Shown: piece by piece, positions 34,762 through 44,288 of the stretch
How the letters are laid out: every line of letters starts with the position of its first letter
How positions within the stretch are numbered: position 1 is the stretch's first letter
Assembly (NCBI RefSeq): GCF_007002745.1
Contig: NZ_SGNY01000014.1
Location: forward strand, 62,001-126,000
Length of the DNA stretch: 64,000 bases
Direction: 5' to 3'
Origin: Martinezella rhizogenes
GTDB lineage: Bacteria > Pseudomonadota > Alphaproteobacteria > Rhizobiales > Rhizobiaceae
Translations under genes and position numbers: made by a program
Notes under the pieces: model-generated
The model's database searches: none
What the model saw: the letters and a program-made list of their open reading frames with translations, nothing else
Told to the model about the DNA's origin: nothing

Positions 34762-36372
34762 ATGAGTGACAGGATTACAAACTGGACCCGCTCCGACGAT
34801 GCCGCCGTTGAACAGGCGATCCGTCGCGGCGCGACGCGGCGTGAGCTGCTTCACATGATGCTGGCCGGCGGCGTCGCCCTTTCCGCCGGCTCGGCCATTC
34901 TTGGCCGCGCCTCGCAGGCGCTCGCGGCCACCCCGGTTTCCGGCGGCACGCTGAAGGCGGCCGGCTGGTCCTCTTCCACAGCCGATACGCTCGACCCCGC
35001 AAAAGCCTCGCTTTCCACGGACTACGTCCGTTGCTGCGCGCTTTATAACCGGCTGAGCTTCCTCGATGCTTCCGGCACGCCGCAGATGGAGCTGGCCGAA
35101 TCCATCGAATCCAAGGACGCCAAGACCTGGACGGTCAAACTGCGTTCCGGCGTCACCTTCCACGACGGCAAGGCGCTGACGGCCGATGACGTGGTCTATT
35201 CGCTGAAGCGCCATCTCGATCCGGCTGTCGGCTCCAAGGTCGCCAAGATCGCCGCCCAGATGACCGGCTTCAAGGCGCTCGACAAGAGCACGGTCGAGAT
35301 CACGCTTGCCAGCGCCAATGCCGACCTGCCGACAATCCTTGCGATGCACCACTTCATGATCGTCGCCGACGGCGCGACCGACTTCTCCAAGGGCACCGGC
35401 ACCGGCGCCTTCAAGCTTGAAACATTCGAGCCGGGTGTGCGCTCGATCATGTCCAAGAACAGTAATTACTGGAAATCCGGCGGCCCGCACGTCGACAGCT
35501 TCGAGTTCTTCGCGATCTCGGACGACAATGCACGCGTCAATGCGCTTCTCTCCGGCGACATCCAGCTCGCGGCCGCCATCAATCCGCGCGCGCTTCGCCT
35601 GCTCGACAAGCAGGAAGGTGTCGTCCTGTCGAAGGGAACTTCCGGCAACTACACCAATCTCAACATGCGCCTCGATCAGGCTCCGGGCAACAAGGCCGAT
35701 TTCATTGCCGGCATGAAGTCGATCGTCAACCGTGAGCAGATCGTCAAGGCGGCCTTGCGCGGTCTTGGCGAAGTCGGCAACGACCAGCCGGTTCCGCCCA
35801 TGAGCCCCTATCATAATCCGGACCTGAAGCCGAAGGCCTTCGATCCCGAGAAGGCCAAGTTCCACTTCGAGAAAGCCGGCCTCCTCGGCCAGTCCATCCC
35901 GGTCATCACCTCGGATGCGGCAAATTCGGCCATCGACATGGCAATGATCATCCAGGCCTCCGCTGCCGAAATCGGCCTCAAGCTGGATGTGCAGCGTGTT
36001 CCCGCCGACGGCTACTGGAGCAATTACTGGCTGAAAGCGCCGATCCATTTCGGCAATATCAACCCGCGCCCGACACCGGACATCCTGTTCTCGCTGCTTT
36101 ATGCGTCCGACGCTCCCTGGAACGAGAGCCAGTACAAGTCGGAGAAGTTCGACAAGCTGATGCTCGAGGCGCGCGGCCTGCTCGATATGGAGAAGCGCAA
36201 GCAGATCTACTTCGAGATGCAGACGATGATCGCCGACGAAGCCGGCACCATCATTCCCGCCTATCTTACCAACGTGGACGCCATCAGTTCCAAGCTGAAG
36301 GGCCTGGAAGCCAATCCGCTCGGCGGCATGATGGGTTACGCCTTTGCGGAATACGTCTGGCTCGAAGCCTGA
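34762..36372 (+). CDS. Peptide/amine-type ABC substrate-binding protein (DppA family)
   Basis: The 536-residue family 5 extracellular binding protein has a twin-arginine-type leader (GATRRELLHMMLAGGVALSAG, ending near SQALAA). The family signature region is present as LSFLDASGTPQMELAESIE followed by WTVKLRSGVTFHDGKALTADDVVYS. It delivers its ligand to the adjacent DppB/DppC-like permeases. Ligands of this family range from dipeptides to opines, nickel and modified amines; the ligand here probably feeds the surrounding oxidases and aminotransferase. A good ribosome site (AGGGGAAG) precedes the ATG. Confidence 0.9.
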   Translation: MSDRITNWTRSDDAAVEQAIRRGATRRELLHMMLAGGVALSAGSAILGRASQALAATPVSGGTLKAAGWSSSTADTLDPAKASLSTDYVRCCALYNRLSFLDASGTPQMELAESIESKDAKTWTVKLRSGVTFHDGKALTADDVVYSLKRHLDPAVGSKVAKIAAQMTGFKALDKSTVEITLASANADLPTILAMHHFMIVADGATDFSKGTGTGAFKLETFEPGVRSIMSKNSNYWKSGGPHVDSFEFFAISDDNARVNALLSGDIQLAAAINPRALRLLDKQEGVVLSKGTSGNYTNLNMRLDQAPGNKADFIAGMKSIVNREQIVKAALRGLGEVGNDQPVPPMSPYHNPDLKPKAFDPEKAKFHFEKAGLLGQSIPVITSDAANSAIDMAMIIQASAAEIGLKLDVQRVPADGYWSNYWLKAPIHFGNINPRPTPDILFSLLYASDAPWNESQYKSEKFDKLMLEARGLLDMEKRKQIYFEMQTMIADEAGTIIPAYLTNVDAISSKLKGLEANPLGGMMGYAFAEYVWLEA

Positions 36373-36466
36373 TAGACCATGGAGCCGGGCGCAAACGCAG
36401 CGCCCGGCCAAGTTTTCCGCCGATGCGGAAAGCCTCCACAATCAGGCAGGTCGCAGGAGCATGTGA

Positions 36467-37417
36467 ATGAACAGCCGGATATTGTCCCTTGTCGCCCGGC
36501 GGCTGGTCGTCATGCTGACGACGCTGCTGATCGTGTCATTTATCGTCTTTTCCGCCACCAGCCTGCTGCCCGGCGATACGGCGACGATCCTTCTCGGTCA
36601 GGCGGCAACGCCGGAGGCCGTGGCCGGCCTGCGCACCGCCATGCATCTCGATGATCCCGCCCTGCTGCGCTTCGTTCGCTGGCTTTTCGGCCTGCTGCAT
36701 GGCGAACTCGGCACCTCCTATGCCAACAACATGGCGATTGCCGATCTCATCGGCCCGCGCTTCGTCAACTCCATGAAGCTGGCCGGCATCACCACGCTCA
36801 TCGCCGTGCCACTGGCGCTCACACTCGGCATCAGCTCCGCCATGCTGCGTGGAACGCTTTATGACCGCATCGTCACGGTGCTGACCATCGGCGTCATTTC
36901 CGTGCCGGAATTCATGATCGCCACGCTCGCCGTCCTGCTTTTCGCGGTTTATCTGAAATGGCTGCCGGCGCTGTCGCTGGTCAGCGAGGTTCACACGCTG
37001 TTTGATGTACTGCGCGTTTACGCCATGCCGGTCATCACGTTGACCTTCGTCGTCTCGGCCCAGATGATCCGCATGAGCCGCGCCGCGGTGATAGAGACGC
37101 TGGATACGCCCTATGTCGAAATGGCGCTGCTGAAGGGCGCGCCGCGCATGCGCATCGTGCTGCGTCACGCGCTTCCCAATGCACTCGGCCCCATCGTCAA
37201 TGCAGTGGCGCTGTCGCTTTCGTACCTTGTCGGTGGCGTCATCATCGTCGAGACGATCTTCAACTATCCCGGTATCGCCAAGCTGATGGTCGATGGCGTG
37301 GCCACCCGCGATCTGCCTCTGATCCAGACCTGCGCGATGATCTTCTGCGTCGGTTATCTCCTGCTCATCACGACGGCTGACATCATCGCCATCATGTCCA
37401 ATCCGAGGCTGCGCTGA
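36467..37417 (+). CDS. ABC permease, DppB family
   Basis: The 316-residue membrane protein has six predicted helices, the first being VVMLTTLLIVSFIVFSATSLLPG. The family signature is present near the C-terminal third, with ETLDTPYVEMALLKGAPRMRIVLRHALPNALGPIVN forming the ATPase-contacting EAA loop. It pairs with the DppC-like protein encoded by the next gene, whose start overlaps this stop by one base. Confidence 0.92.
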   Translation: MNSRILSLVARRLVVMLTTLLIVSFIVFSATSLLPGDTATILLGQAATPEAVAGLRTAMHLDDPALLRFVRWLFGLLHGELGTSYANNMAIADLIGPRFVNSMKLAGITTLIAVPLALTLGISSAMLRGTLYDRIVTVLTIGVISVPEFMIATLAVLLFAVYLKWLPALSLVSEVHTLFDVLRVYAMPVITLTFVVSAQMIRMSRAAVIETLDTPYVEMALLKGAPRMRIVLRHALPNALGPIVNAVALSLSYLVGGVIIVETIFNYPGIAKLMVDGVATRDLPLIQTCAMIFCVGYLLLITTADIIAIMSNPRLR

Positions 37418-38268
37418 TGGCCGATCATATCAAGACATATCAGGGGACCGCGCGCTTGGGTTACAAGATCAACGCAGTCGGCGTTTTCGGCTTTCTTGTC
37501 ATTTTCCTCTGGGCCATGGTTGCGATCTTCGCGCCCTATCTCATTCCCCATCCGGTGGGTGAAATCGTCGATCTCGATTATTTCGGGCCTATGACGTCAG
37601 ATCTCTGGCTCGGTTCCGATTATCTCGGCCGTGACGTGTTCTCCCGTATCCTCATGGGCGCGCGTTTCACGGTCGGCATTTCGCTGGCGGCCGTCACCAT
37701 CGCCTGCACCTGCGGCGTCGTGCTCGGCATGTGCGCCGCCGTCATCGGCGGCTGGTTTGATGCGGCACTCAGCCGTTTCCTCGATGCGGTGAACTCCATT
37801 CCGAGCAAGCTGTTCGGCCTCGTGGTCGTCGCCGCCGTCGGCTCCTCCATTCCGGTGCTCATCGTCACGCTGTCGGTCATTTACACGCCGGGCGCCTATC
37901 GCTTCGCGCGGGCACTCGCCGTCAATGTCAACACCATGGATTTCGTCACCGTCGCGCGGGTGCGCGGCGAAAGCCTGCTCTATCTCATCAGTTCCGAAAT
38001 CCTGCCCAACATCATCCGGCCCGTACTTGCCGATCTCGGCGTGCGTTTCGTCTTCATCGTGCTGCTTCTGTCCGGCCTGTCCTTCCTCGGTCTCGGCCTG
38101 CAGCCACCAAACGCCGACTGGGGCGCGCTGGTGCGTGAAAACATCGGCGGCCTGCCCTTTGCCGCACCGGCGGTCATCTTCCCGTCGCTGGCGATTGCCA
38201 GCCTGACGATCAGTGTCAATCTGCTGATCGACAATCTGCCGCAGAAAATCCGCGACAGGAGCGAATAA
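37417..38268 (+). CDS. ABC permease, DppC family
   Basis: The 283-residue membrane protein has an N-terminal helix (INAVGVFGFLVIFLWAMVAIF) and the typical LGSDYLGRDVFSRILMGARFTV segment of DppC proteins. The EAA loop is at TVARVRGESLLYLISSEILPNIIRP. It forms a heterodimer with the preceding DppB-like permease. Both junctions overlap by one base (ATG sharing the last base of the stop), which indicates tight translational coupling in this operon. Confidence 0.92.
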   Translation: MADHIKTYQGTARLGYKINAVGVFGFLVIFLWAMVAIFAPYLIPHPVGEIVDLDYFGPMTSDLWLGSDYLGRDVFSRILMGARFTVGISLAAVTIACTCGVVLGMCAAVIGGWFDAALSRFLDAVNSIPSKLFGLVVVAAVGSSIPVLIVTLSVIYTPGAYRFARALAVNVNTMDFVTVARVRGESLLYLISSEILPNIIRPVLADLGVRFVFIVLLLSGLSFLGLGLQPPNADWGALVRENIGGLPFAAPAVIFPSLAIASLTISVNLLIDNLPQKIRDRSE

Positions 38269-39923
38269 TGAGCAATCTCGTTGAAATCCGTGGACTGAAG
38301 GTCGAGGCCACCACCGATTCCGGCCGTCGCATCGATATCATCAAGGGTATCGACATCGATATCGCCGAGGGCGAGATCGTGGCGCTGATCGGCGAAAGCG
38401 GTTCCGGCAAGACGACCATCGCGCTGACCCTGATGGGGTATGCACGGCCGGGATGCCGCATTTCCGGCGGCAGTGTCACGGTGGCAGGCCAGGACATGGT
38501 GCAGCTTTCCGAAGCCGAGTGCGCCAGGGTGCGCGGCACGAAAATATCCTATGTGCCGCAGAGTGCGGCCGCCGCATTCAACCCGGCGCAGAAAATCATC
38601 GATCAGGTCATCGAAGTCACCCGCATACACCACCTTATGCCGCCTCAGGAGGCGCGTAAAAAAGCGGTCGAGCTTTTCAAGGCATTGTCACTGCCCAATC
38701 CGGAAACCATCGGCGAGCGTTACCCGCATCAGGTGTCCGGTGGCCAGCTGCAGCGCCTCTCGGCCGCCATGGCGCTGATCGGCAATCCTCAACTGGTGAT
38801 TTTCGACGAACCGACGACCGCACTTGATGTGACGACCCAGATCGAGGTTCTGCGTGCCTTCAAATCGGCGATGCGCAAGGGCGGCATTGGCGGCGTCTAT
38901 GTTTCGCACGACCTTGCCGTCGTCGCCCAGATTGCCGACCGGATTGTGGTGCTGAAAGGCGGCGAGGTTCAGGAAACCGGCACGACCAAGGATATTCTGG
39001 AGAACGCTCAACACCCCTATACCCGCGAATTGTTGACCGCCTTTAACGACAAGGTGCGCGTCGTGACACCGCCCAAACAAAGTGAGGCGACACCGCTCCT
39101 CGATATCGACCAGCTGATCGCCGGTTATGGCACGAAAGGCGATGACCGCATGCCGCTGGTGCGTGCGGTGGATTCCGTCAGCCTTGCGGTCTATCCCGGC
39201 CGCAATCTCGGCATCATCGGCGAATCCGGCTGCGGAAAATCGACACTGGCGCGTGCCATTGCCGGCATCCTGCCGGCCGCAAGCGGTCACGTCGTCTTCG
39301 AGGGCCATGAACTCAACGCCGATGCCCGGCGTCGAACCAGCGACCAGCTTCGCCGCATGCAGATCGTGTTCCAATATGCCGATACCGCACTCAATCCGGC
39401 AAAACCCATCGAAGATATTCTCGGCCGGCCACTGACCTTTTATCACGGCATGAAAGGCAAGGCCCGCGATGCGCGGATCGATGAGCTGCTCGATATGGTG
39501 AAGTTGCCGCGCTCGGTCCGCCACCGCCATCCCTCCGGCCTTTCCGGCGGGCAGAAGCAACGTGTCAATTTCGCCCGCGCGCTTGCGGCCGAACCATCGC
39601 TCATCATCTGCGATGAAATCACCTCGGCACTCGATACCGTCGTCGCAGCCGCGATCATTGATCTGCTCGGAGAATTGCAGCGGGAACTGAACCTCTCCTA
39701 CATCTTCATCAGCCATGATCTTTCGGTGGTTGAGACAATCTGCGACGAAATCGTCGTGATGTATGGCGGCCAGAAAGTGGAGCATCTGGAAACCGAAGCA
39801 ATCAAATCGCCCACACATCCCTATTCGAAGCTGCTCTTCTCCTCAGTGCCGAAACTCGATCCGACATGGCTTGATAATCTTCAACAGGATGCGGAGCTGG
39901 TGCGGGCGTTTTCCAAGCGGTAA
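38268..39923 (+). CDS. Fused DppD-DppF type ABC ATPase
   Basis: The 551-residue protein holds two complete ATPase domains in one chain. Domain 1 has Walker A GESGSGKTT (about 44-52), signature VSGGQLQR and Walker B VIFDEP. Domain 2 starts near 265 with Walker A GESGCGKST, signature LSGGQKQR and Walker B IICDEI. Most Dpp/Opp systems use two separate genes, but fused forms are common in Rhizobiales. It powers the importer encoded by the three genes upstream. The C-terminal oligopeptide-type tail (HPYSKLLFSSVPKLD) is present. Confidence 0.92.
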   Translation: MSNLVEIRGLKVEATTDSGRRIDIIKGIDIDIAEGEIVALIGESGSGKTTIALTLMGYARPGCRISGGSVTVAGQDMVQLSEAECARVRGTKISYVPQSAAAAFNPAQKIIDQVIEVTRIHHLMPPQEARKKAVELFKALSLPNPETIGERYPHQVSGGQLQRLSAAMALIGNPQLVIFDEPTTALDVTTQIEVLRAFKSAMRKGGIGGVYVSHDLAVVAQIADRIVVLKGGEVQETGTTKDILENAQHPYTRELLTAFNDKVRVVTPPKQSEATPLLDIDQLIAGYGTKGDDRMPLVRAVDSVSLAVYPGRNLGIIGESGCGKSTLARAIAGILPAASGHVVFEGHELNADARRRTSDQLRRMQIVFQYADTALNPAKPIEDILGRPLTFYHGMKGKARDARIDELLDMVKLPRSVRHRHPSGLSGGQKQRVNFARALAAEPSLIICDEITSALDTVVAAAIIDLLGELQRELNLSYIFISHDLSVVETICDEIVVMYGGQKVEHLETEAIKSPTHPYSKLLFSSVPKLDPTWLDNLQQDAELVRAFSKR

Positions 39924-39992
39924 GCCGCTGGAAAATAGTAAGGCGTTGCAAAAACCTGGTTGAGTGCCAAAGAGGATTGAGAAGCTGTCCTC

Positions 39993-40107
39993 CGTCATGC
40001 CGGACTTGATCCGGCATCCAGTCACGGCGCGTCTGCGCCGTGAGAAGAGTCTCTTGCGATCAAGGACTTGATCGCGCTGGACCCCGGATCAAGTCCGGGG
40101 TGACGGA
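39993..40107. repeat. Palindromic intergenic repeat (RIME-like), copy C
   Basis: The left module is ATGCCGGACTTGATCCGGCAT, the right module CCCCGGATC-AAG-TCCGGGG, with a central GGCGCGTCTGCGCC hairpin and AGTCTCTTGCGATCAAG. It is the inverted-orientation counterpart of copy A and fills most of the gap between the importer operon and the Lrp gene. Confidence 0.75.
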
Positions 40108-40170
40108 GTGTAAGTGCAACACCTGTCAAACCCATCGGTTCTGCGGACGTCTGATGCACTCCCTCTCACC

Positions 40171-40647
40171 TCAAAGCGGAAACAGGCTGGTCAGCGGCAT
40201 GTGCGATTTGGTGATCGGCGATTTCAGCACCACGAAGCTGAAATATTTGTCGATGCCGACATCCATATCCGTCAGCCGCTCCATGATCGACTGATATTCT
40301 ACGATGCCTGATGTGACGAATTTCAGCAGGTAGTCGTAACCGCCGGAAACGAGGTGGCATTCCACCACCTGGTCGATCTTCTCGACGACACCGAGGAAGC
40401 GGGCGAAATCGATCTGCCGGTGGTTCTTGAGCGTGATTTCGGTAAAGACAGTCAGTGTCTGGCCGAGCTTGTTGATGTTGATCTGCGCCGAATAACCTTC
40501 GATGTAACCTTCGGACTGAAGTTTCTTGACCCGCATCAGGCAGGGGCTGGGCGAAAGATTGACAAGCTCCGCCAGTTCCACATTGGTGATGCGACCGTTT
40601 TTCTGCAGTTCGTAGAGGATCTTGATATCGATCCGGTCAAGTTTCAT
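40171..40647 (-). CDS. Lrp/AsnC-family transcriptional regulator
   Basis: The protein has about 158 residues from the ATG at 40647 (a GTG lies directly before it). The N-terminal helix-turn-helix is KLDRIDIKILYELQKNGRIT..VELAELVNLSPSPC (about 1-45). The C-terminal RAM effector domain contains VECHLVSGGYDYLLKFV. Lrp/AsnC proteins bind amino acids and control their catabolic genes. It is divergent from the FAD oxidoreductase at 40881, its most likely direct target, and convergent with the Dpp-type operon. Confidence 0.92.
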   Translation of the reverse strand: MKLDRIDIKILYELQKNGRITNVELAELVNLSPSPCLMRVKKLQSEGYIEGYSAQININKLGQTLTVFTEITLKNHRQIDFARFLGVVEKIDQVVECHLVSGGYDYLLKFVTSGIVEYQSIMERLTDMDVGIDKYFSFVVLKSPITKSHMPLTSLFPL

Positions 40648-40880
40648 CACGTGCGGAACCCCTTTTTTGTTTTTTCGAGTGCGCGGCATAAAATTCTGAC
40701 GCTGCAGTGGAAATCTTATCACATGCACGTGCCCTGTCGATGTAAGCATGTTTTTTTGATGCAGCATAAAGAGTTGCAGACATGGCCATGAACAGCAGGA
40801 GATTCCGGCAAACCACTCAGTCTGGCAGCGTGTACACGCCAGCCAAAGGTAAATTAGGACGAATATAAGGAGTCCGACCC

Positions 40881-42206
40881 ATGCCCGCCCCGCTGCAACA
40901 GATCACGACATCGCCGGAGCTGCCGAAAGCCGCAGACGCCGTCATTATCGGCGGTGGCATCGTTGGGGTATTCGCGGCCTATTACCTCGCCCGGCGAGGC
41001 CTGAAAGTGGCTCTGGTGGAAAAAGGCCTTGTTGGTGCGGAGCAATCCAGCCGCAACTGGGGCTGGTGCCGGCAGCAGAACCGCGATGCGCGCGAATTGC
41101 CGATTTCGACCCAGAGCCTTGTATTGTGGGAGCAATTTGCCAGTGAAAGCGGCGAAGACACCGGCTTTCGCCGTTGCGGATTGTTTTACCTCAGCGACAA
41201 AGAAGCGGAACTTGCCGGCTGGGCGCGCTGGCGCGACTTTGCCATCACCGCCGGTGTGACGACGCATATGCTGAGCGCCGATGAGGCAAGTGAGCGCGGC
41301 CGCGCCACCGGCAAACGCTGGAAGGGCGGCGTCTTTTCACCCACCGACGGCACGGCCGATCCGTCCATGGCGGCACCCGCCGTGGCGCGCGCCATCATCA
41401 AACTCGGCGGCACGGTGCATCAGAATTGCGCTGCGCGCGGGCTTGAGACCGAGGGTGGCCGGGTCAGCGCCGTCGTTACCGAAAAAGGCACGATCCGCAC
41501 CAAAACCGCCATCATGTCCGGCGGAGCATGGGCGTCTTCCTTCTGCCGTCAACTCGGCATTCGTTTCCCGCAGGCTTCCGTCCGCTCCTCCATCCTTTCG
41601 GTCACACCGGGTGCTGAAGGCCTGCCGGATGCATTGCATACAAAGGCCGTTTCGCTGACACGCCGGAACAACGGCGGTTATACCCTCGCCATCAGCGGCC
41701 TCGGCCGTATCGACCCAACGGCGCAGCAGATGCGGTTCGCGCGTGAATTCGTGCCGATGTTCCTCAAGCGCTGGCGCAGCCTGCGGCCAGGCGGGCTGGA
41801 AGGCATTCGCGGCGGCCACGAGACGTTGAAGCGCTGGCGGCTGGATGCGCCGACGCCGATGGAACGGGTTCGCATTCTCGATCCGAAACCCAATGCCGCC
41901 GCCATTCGCGAGACCCATAAACGGGCGCTGGACCTTCTGCCCGCGCTTCGCAACACCCAGATTTCCGCGGCCTGGGCCGGTTTCATCGACAGTACGCCGG
42001 ATGGCGTTCCGGCCATTGGCGAAACCAGCGAATTACCCGGTTTCATCCTCGCCGCCGGCTTCAGCGGCCATGGTTTCGGCATCGGACCGGGGGCCGGTCA
42101 TCTGATCGCCGATATCGTCACGGGTTCGAACCCGATCGTCGATCCCGTTCCTTATCATCCCAGCCGTTTCCTTGGTTCGTCATGGGGCAAGGTTGCAGAT
42201 TTCTGA
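40881..42206 (+). CDS. FAD-dependent amino-acid/amine oxidoreductase (DadA/OrdL-like)
   Basis: The 441-residue DAO-family flavoprotein has the FAD motif DAVIIGGGIVGVFAAYYLARRG (about residues 18-38), followed by EKGLVGAEQSSRNWGWCRQQNRD. The C-terminal FAD-binding block is AAGFSGHGFGIGPGAGHLIADI. Such enzymes deaminate D-amino acids, N-alkyl amino acids or opine-like secondary amines. It is preceded by AAGGAG and lies divergent from the Lrp regulator gene. It is distinct from the oxidase at 29176-30450, so the region encodes two members of the family. Confidence 0.88.
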   Translation: MPAPLQQITTSPELPKAADAVIIGGGIVGVFAAYYLARRGLKVALVEKGLVGAEQSSRNWGWCRQQNRDARELPISTQSLVLWEQFASESGEDTGFRRCGLFYLSDKEAELAGWARWRDFAITAGVTTHMLSADEASERGRATGKRWKGGVFSPTDGTADPSMAAPAVARAIIKLGGTVHQNCAARGLETEGGRVSAVVTEKGTIRTKTAIMSGGAWASSFCRQLGIRFPQASVRSSILSVTPGAEGLPDALHTKAVSLTRRNNGGYTLAISGLGRIDPTAQQMRFAREFVPMFLKRWRSLRPGGLEGIRGGHETLKRWRLDAPTPMERVRILDPKPNAAAIRETHKRALDLLPALRNTQISAAWAGFIDSTPDGVPAIGETSELPGFILAAGFSGHGFGIGPGAGHLIADIVTGSNPIVDPVPYHPSRFLGSSWGKVADF

Positions 42207-42221
42207 AGCCATAGAGCAAAA

Positions 42222-42251
42222 CAATATCCGCAGGCGAACCTGCGGATATTG
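42222..42251. terminator. Perfect hairpin between convergent genes
   Basis: A 13-base stem (CAATATCCGCAGG and its complement) closes on a CGAA tetraloop, between the oxidase stop and the end of the sulfur ABC operon. There is no long T run on either side, so it may act as a bidirectional transcript end or RNA stabiliser. Confidence 0.6.
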
Positions 42252-42274
42252 CCGTCCGCCGCATTTTTGACCGG

Positions 42275-43213
42275 TCAGCTTTTTGGCAGGCCGGGGGGAT
42301 TGGTGCGCGATTCCGGCAGCGCCTCTTCCGCTAGCTGCCAGCGATCGAGAACTTTTGCGTAAGCACCGCTCTTGATCAGGTCATTGGTGGCAAGCGTCAG
42401 CGCGTCGGCCAGTCCAGAACCCTTGCGGGTGGTGATGGCGACATCCGAGCGCTCCGGCCAGCCAGCCGAGAGGGTTCCCACCCGCTTGATGGTCTTGTCG
42501 CGCGCGGCGATGAAAACCAGCTGCGCATGCGGCTGTACGATCACATCCGCCCGGCCGGCTGAAAGCGCGACGAGCCGCGTGGCTTCGTCGTCGTAATATT
42601 GCAGCTCGATCGGCTTCAAACCGGCGGCGACATTCTCGTCGCTCCATTTCAGCAGAATACGCTCCTGATTGGTTCCCGCACCAACGATGATCCTCAGACC
42701 GGCGGCATCCTTCGGCTCGGTGATGGAGGTTATGCCGCTGTCGGACTTGACGAAAAAGCCGTGCAGGCCCTGGCGGTAGGTGGAGAAATCGAACTTTTCC
42801 TTGCGCTGTTCGGTCACGCCGACATTGGAGATGACGGCATCATATTTGCCCGAGGCGAGGCCGAGCGGCCAGTCGGCCCAGGCCACGGCCACCAGTTCCA
42901 GTTCAAGGCCGAGACTATCGGCAACGGCAAGCGCGTAGTCCGGGTCTGCGCCCACAACGGTCTTCGCATCCGTCGCATAGGTGGCCAATGGCGGCCCGCC
43001 GGGAGAAACGGCGACGGTGAGTTTGCCCGGCGTGACGAACTTGAAATCCTTCGGTACGGCGGCAATGGCGCCGGGGTCTTTTTCAACCCTGATACGGCCG
43101 GGCTGATCCGGTGACAGATCGAAGACATCGGTTGCGAAGGCCGGGACGAAACCGGAGATGAAGAGAAAGACGCCGAACGTGGCCTTGGCGAAACGAGAGG
43201 TGAAGGTCATCAT
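42275..43213 (-). CDS. Polar amino-acid-type ABC binding protein, copy 2 (TcyJ/K-like)
   Basis: The protein has about 312 residues from the ATG at 43213; the longer frame to 43273 is leader sequence. It has a signal peptide (ending near FVPAFATD) and a family 3 solute-binding domain: DLSPDQPGRIRVEKDP, LTVAVSPGGPPLATYATD, and VAWADWPLGLASGKYDAVISNVGVTEQRKEKFDFS. It is a tandem paralog of the next protein, with the same length and C-terminal ESRTNPPGLPKS. It is the last gene of the S-modified cysteine operon proposed here. Two binding proteins also accompany the Bacillus TcyJKLMN system. Confidence 0.9.
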   Translation of the reverse strand: MMTFTSRFAKATFGVFLFISGFVPAFATDVFDLSPDQPGRIRVEKDPGAIAAVPKDFKFVTPGKLTVAVSPGGPPLATYATDAKTVVGADPDYALAVADSLGLELELVAVAWADWPLGLASGKYDAVISNVGVTEQRKEKFDFSTYRQGLHGFFVKSDSGITSITEPKDAAGLRIIVGAGTNQERILLKWSDENVAAGLKPIELQYYDDEATRLVALSAGRADVIVQPHAQLVFIAARDKTIKRVGTLSAGWPERSDVAITTRKGSGLADALTLATNDLIKSGAYAKVLDRWQLAEEALPESRTNPPGLPKS

Positions 43214-43328
43214 GATTTTCCGATGAATGATTGCGGGACGGAGGTAGCGCGGGCGGGAGGATGCCCGCGCCACCGGCTGAGTGATGTCCCACCTTCGACT
43301 CAGCTTTTAGGAACTCCGTTTTTCACGC

Positions 43329-44267
43329 TCAGCTCTTGGGCAGACCGGGCGGATTGGTGCGGGATTCGGTGATGGCTTCCGAGCCGAGATTCCAGCGAGC
43401 GAGAACCTTGCCGTAATTGCCGTTCTTGATCTGGGCATTCAGCGCAGCGGTGACGGCCTCGGCGATGCCGGCATCCTTTTTCGAAGCGAAGGCGATTTCC
43501 GCCGCTTCCGGCCAGCCGCCGGAGAAGGTGCCGACGAGCTTGGTCTTTTTCTGGCTTGCCGCCTGGAAGGCCGAAGTGGCATTGGGGCCGAGATAGGCGT
43601 CCGCACGACCGGATTGCAGGGCAACGTCAAGCACGGCCTGATCGTCGTAATATTGCACTTCGGTGTCGGCCAGTCCCTTCGCCTTGTTGTCCTTGATCCA
43701 CTTCAGCAGAATCTGCTCCTGATTGGTGGCCGCGCCGACGATCACCTTCAGCCCGGCGACATCCTCAGGCTTGCCGATTGATGTGACCTTGCTGTTGTTG
43801 CCCACATAAAAGCCGAGCAGATCGTTGCGATAGCTGGAGAAATCGAACTTCTCCTTGCGCGCTTCCGTCACCGTGATGTTGGAGGCGACGGCATCATATT
43901 TGCCCGAAGCAAGGCCGAGCGGCCAGTCGGCCCAGGCAATCGGAACGAGCTGAAGTTCAAGTCCAAGGCTGTCGGCAATCAGCTGGGCGATATCCGGCTC
44001 CACGCCGATCGGCGTTTTCGTGTCGCTCGCATAGTCGACCAGCGGCAGGCGGAAGGGCACGGTCGCGACCGTCAGCTTGCCATCGGCAACGAATTTATGG
44101 CCGGCGGGCAGAAGCTTGATTGCCTCCTCAACCTTTTCGGCGCGCACCCGGCCCTTCTGTTCGGGCGACAGGTCAACCTCCTGCGCATGCGCGGCCGGAA
44201 TGAGCGCGGTGGTGGCGGTGAAAAGACCGCCGGCGAGCAGGGACAATAATTTCGATGAAAAAGCCAT
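43329..44267 (-). CDS. Polar amino-acid-type ABC binding protein, copy 1 (TcyJ/K-like)
   Basis: The 312-residue protein has a signal peptide (ending near AAHAQE) and a family 3 binding domain (VDLSPEQKGRVRAEKVEEAI, LTVATVPFRLPLVDYASD, SGKYDAVASNITVTEARKEKFDFS). It is directly downstream of the fused permease-ATPase gene (21-base gap). High similarity to the neighbouring copy indicates a duplication followed by divergence, with probably related but different ligands such as cystine-like or S-alkylated cysteine compounds. Confidence 0.9.
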   Translation of the reverse strand: MAFSSKLLSLLAGGLFTATTALIPAAHAQEVDLSPEQKGRVRAEKVEEAIKLLPAGHKFVADGKLTVATVPFRLPLVDYASDTKTPIGVEPDIAQLIADSLGLELQLVPIAWADWPLGLASGKYDAVASNITVTEARKEKFDFSSYRNDLLGFYVGNNSKVTSIGKPEDVAGLKVIVGAATNQEQILLKWIKDNKAKGLADTEVQYYDDQAVLDVALQSGRADAYLGPNATSAFQAASQKKTKLVGTFSGGWPEAAEIAFASKKDAGIAEAVTAALNAQIKNGNYGKVLARWNLGSEAITESRTNPPGLPKS

Positions 44268-44288
44268 GTGAGTGTTTCCTTGTTATGA

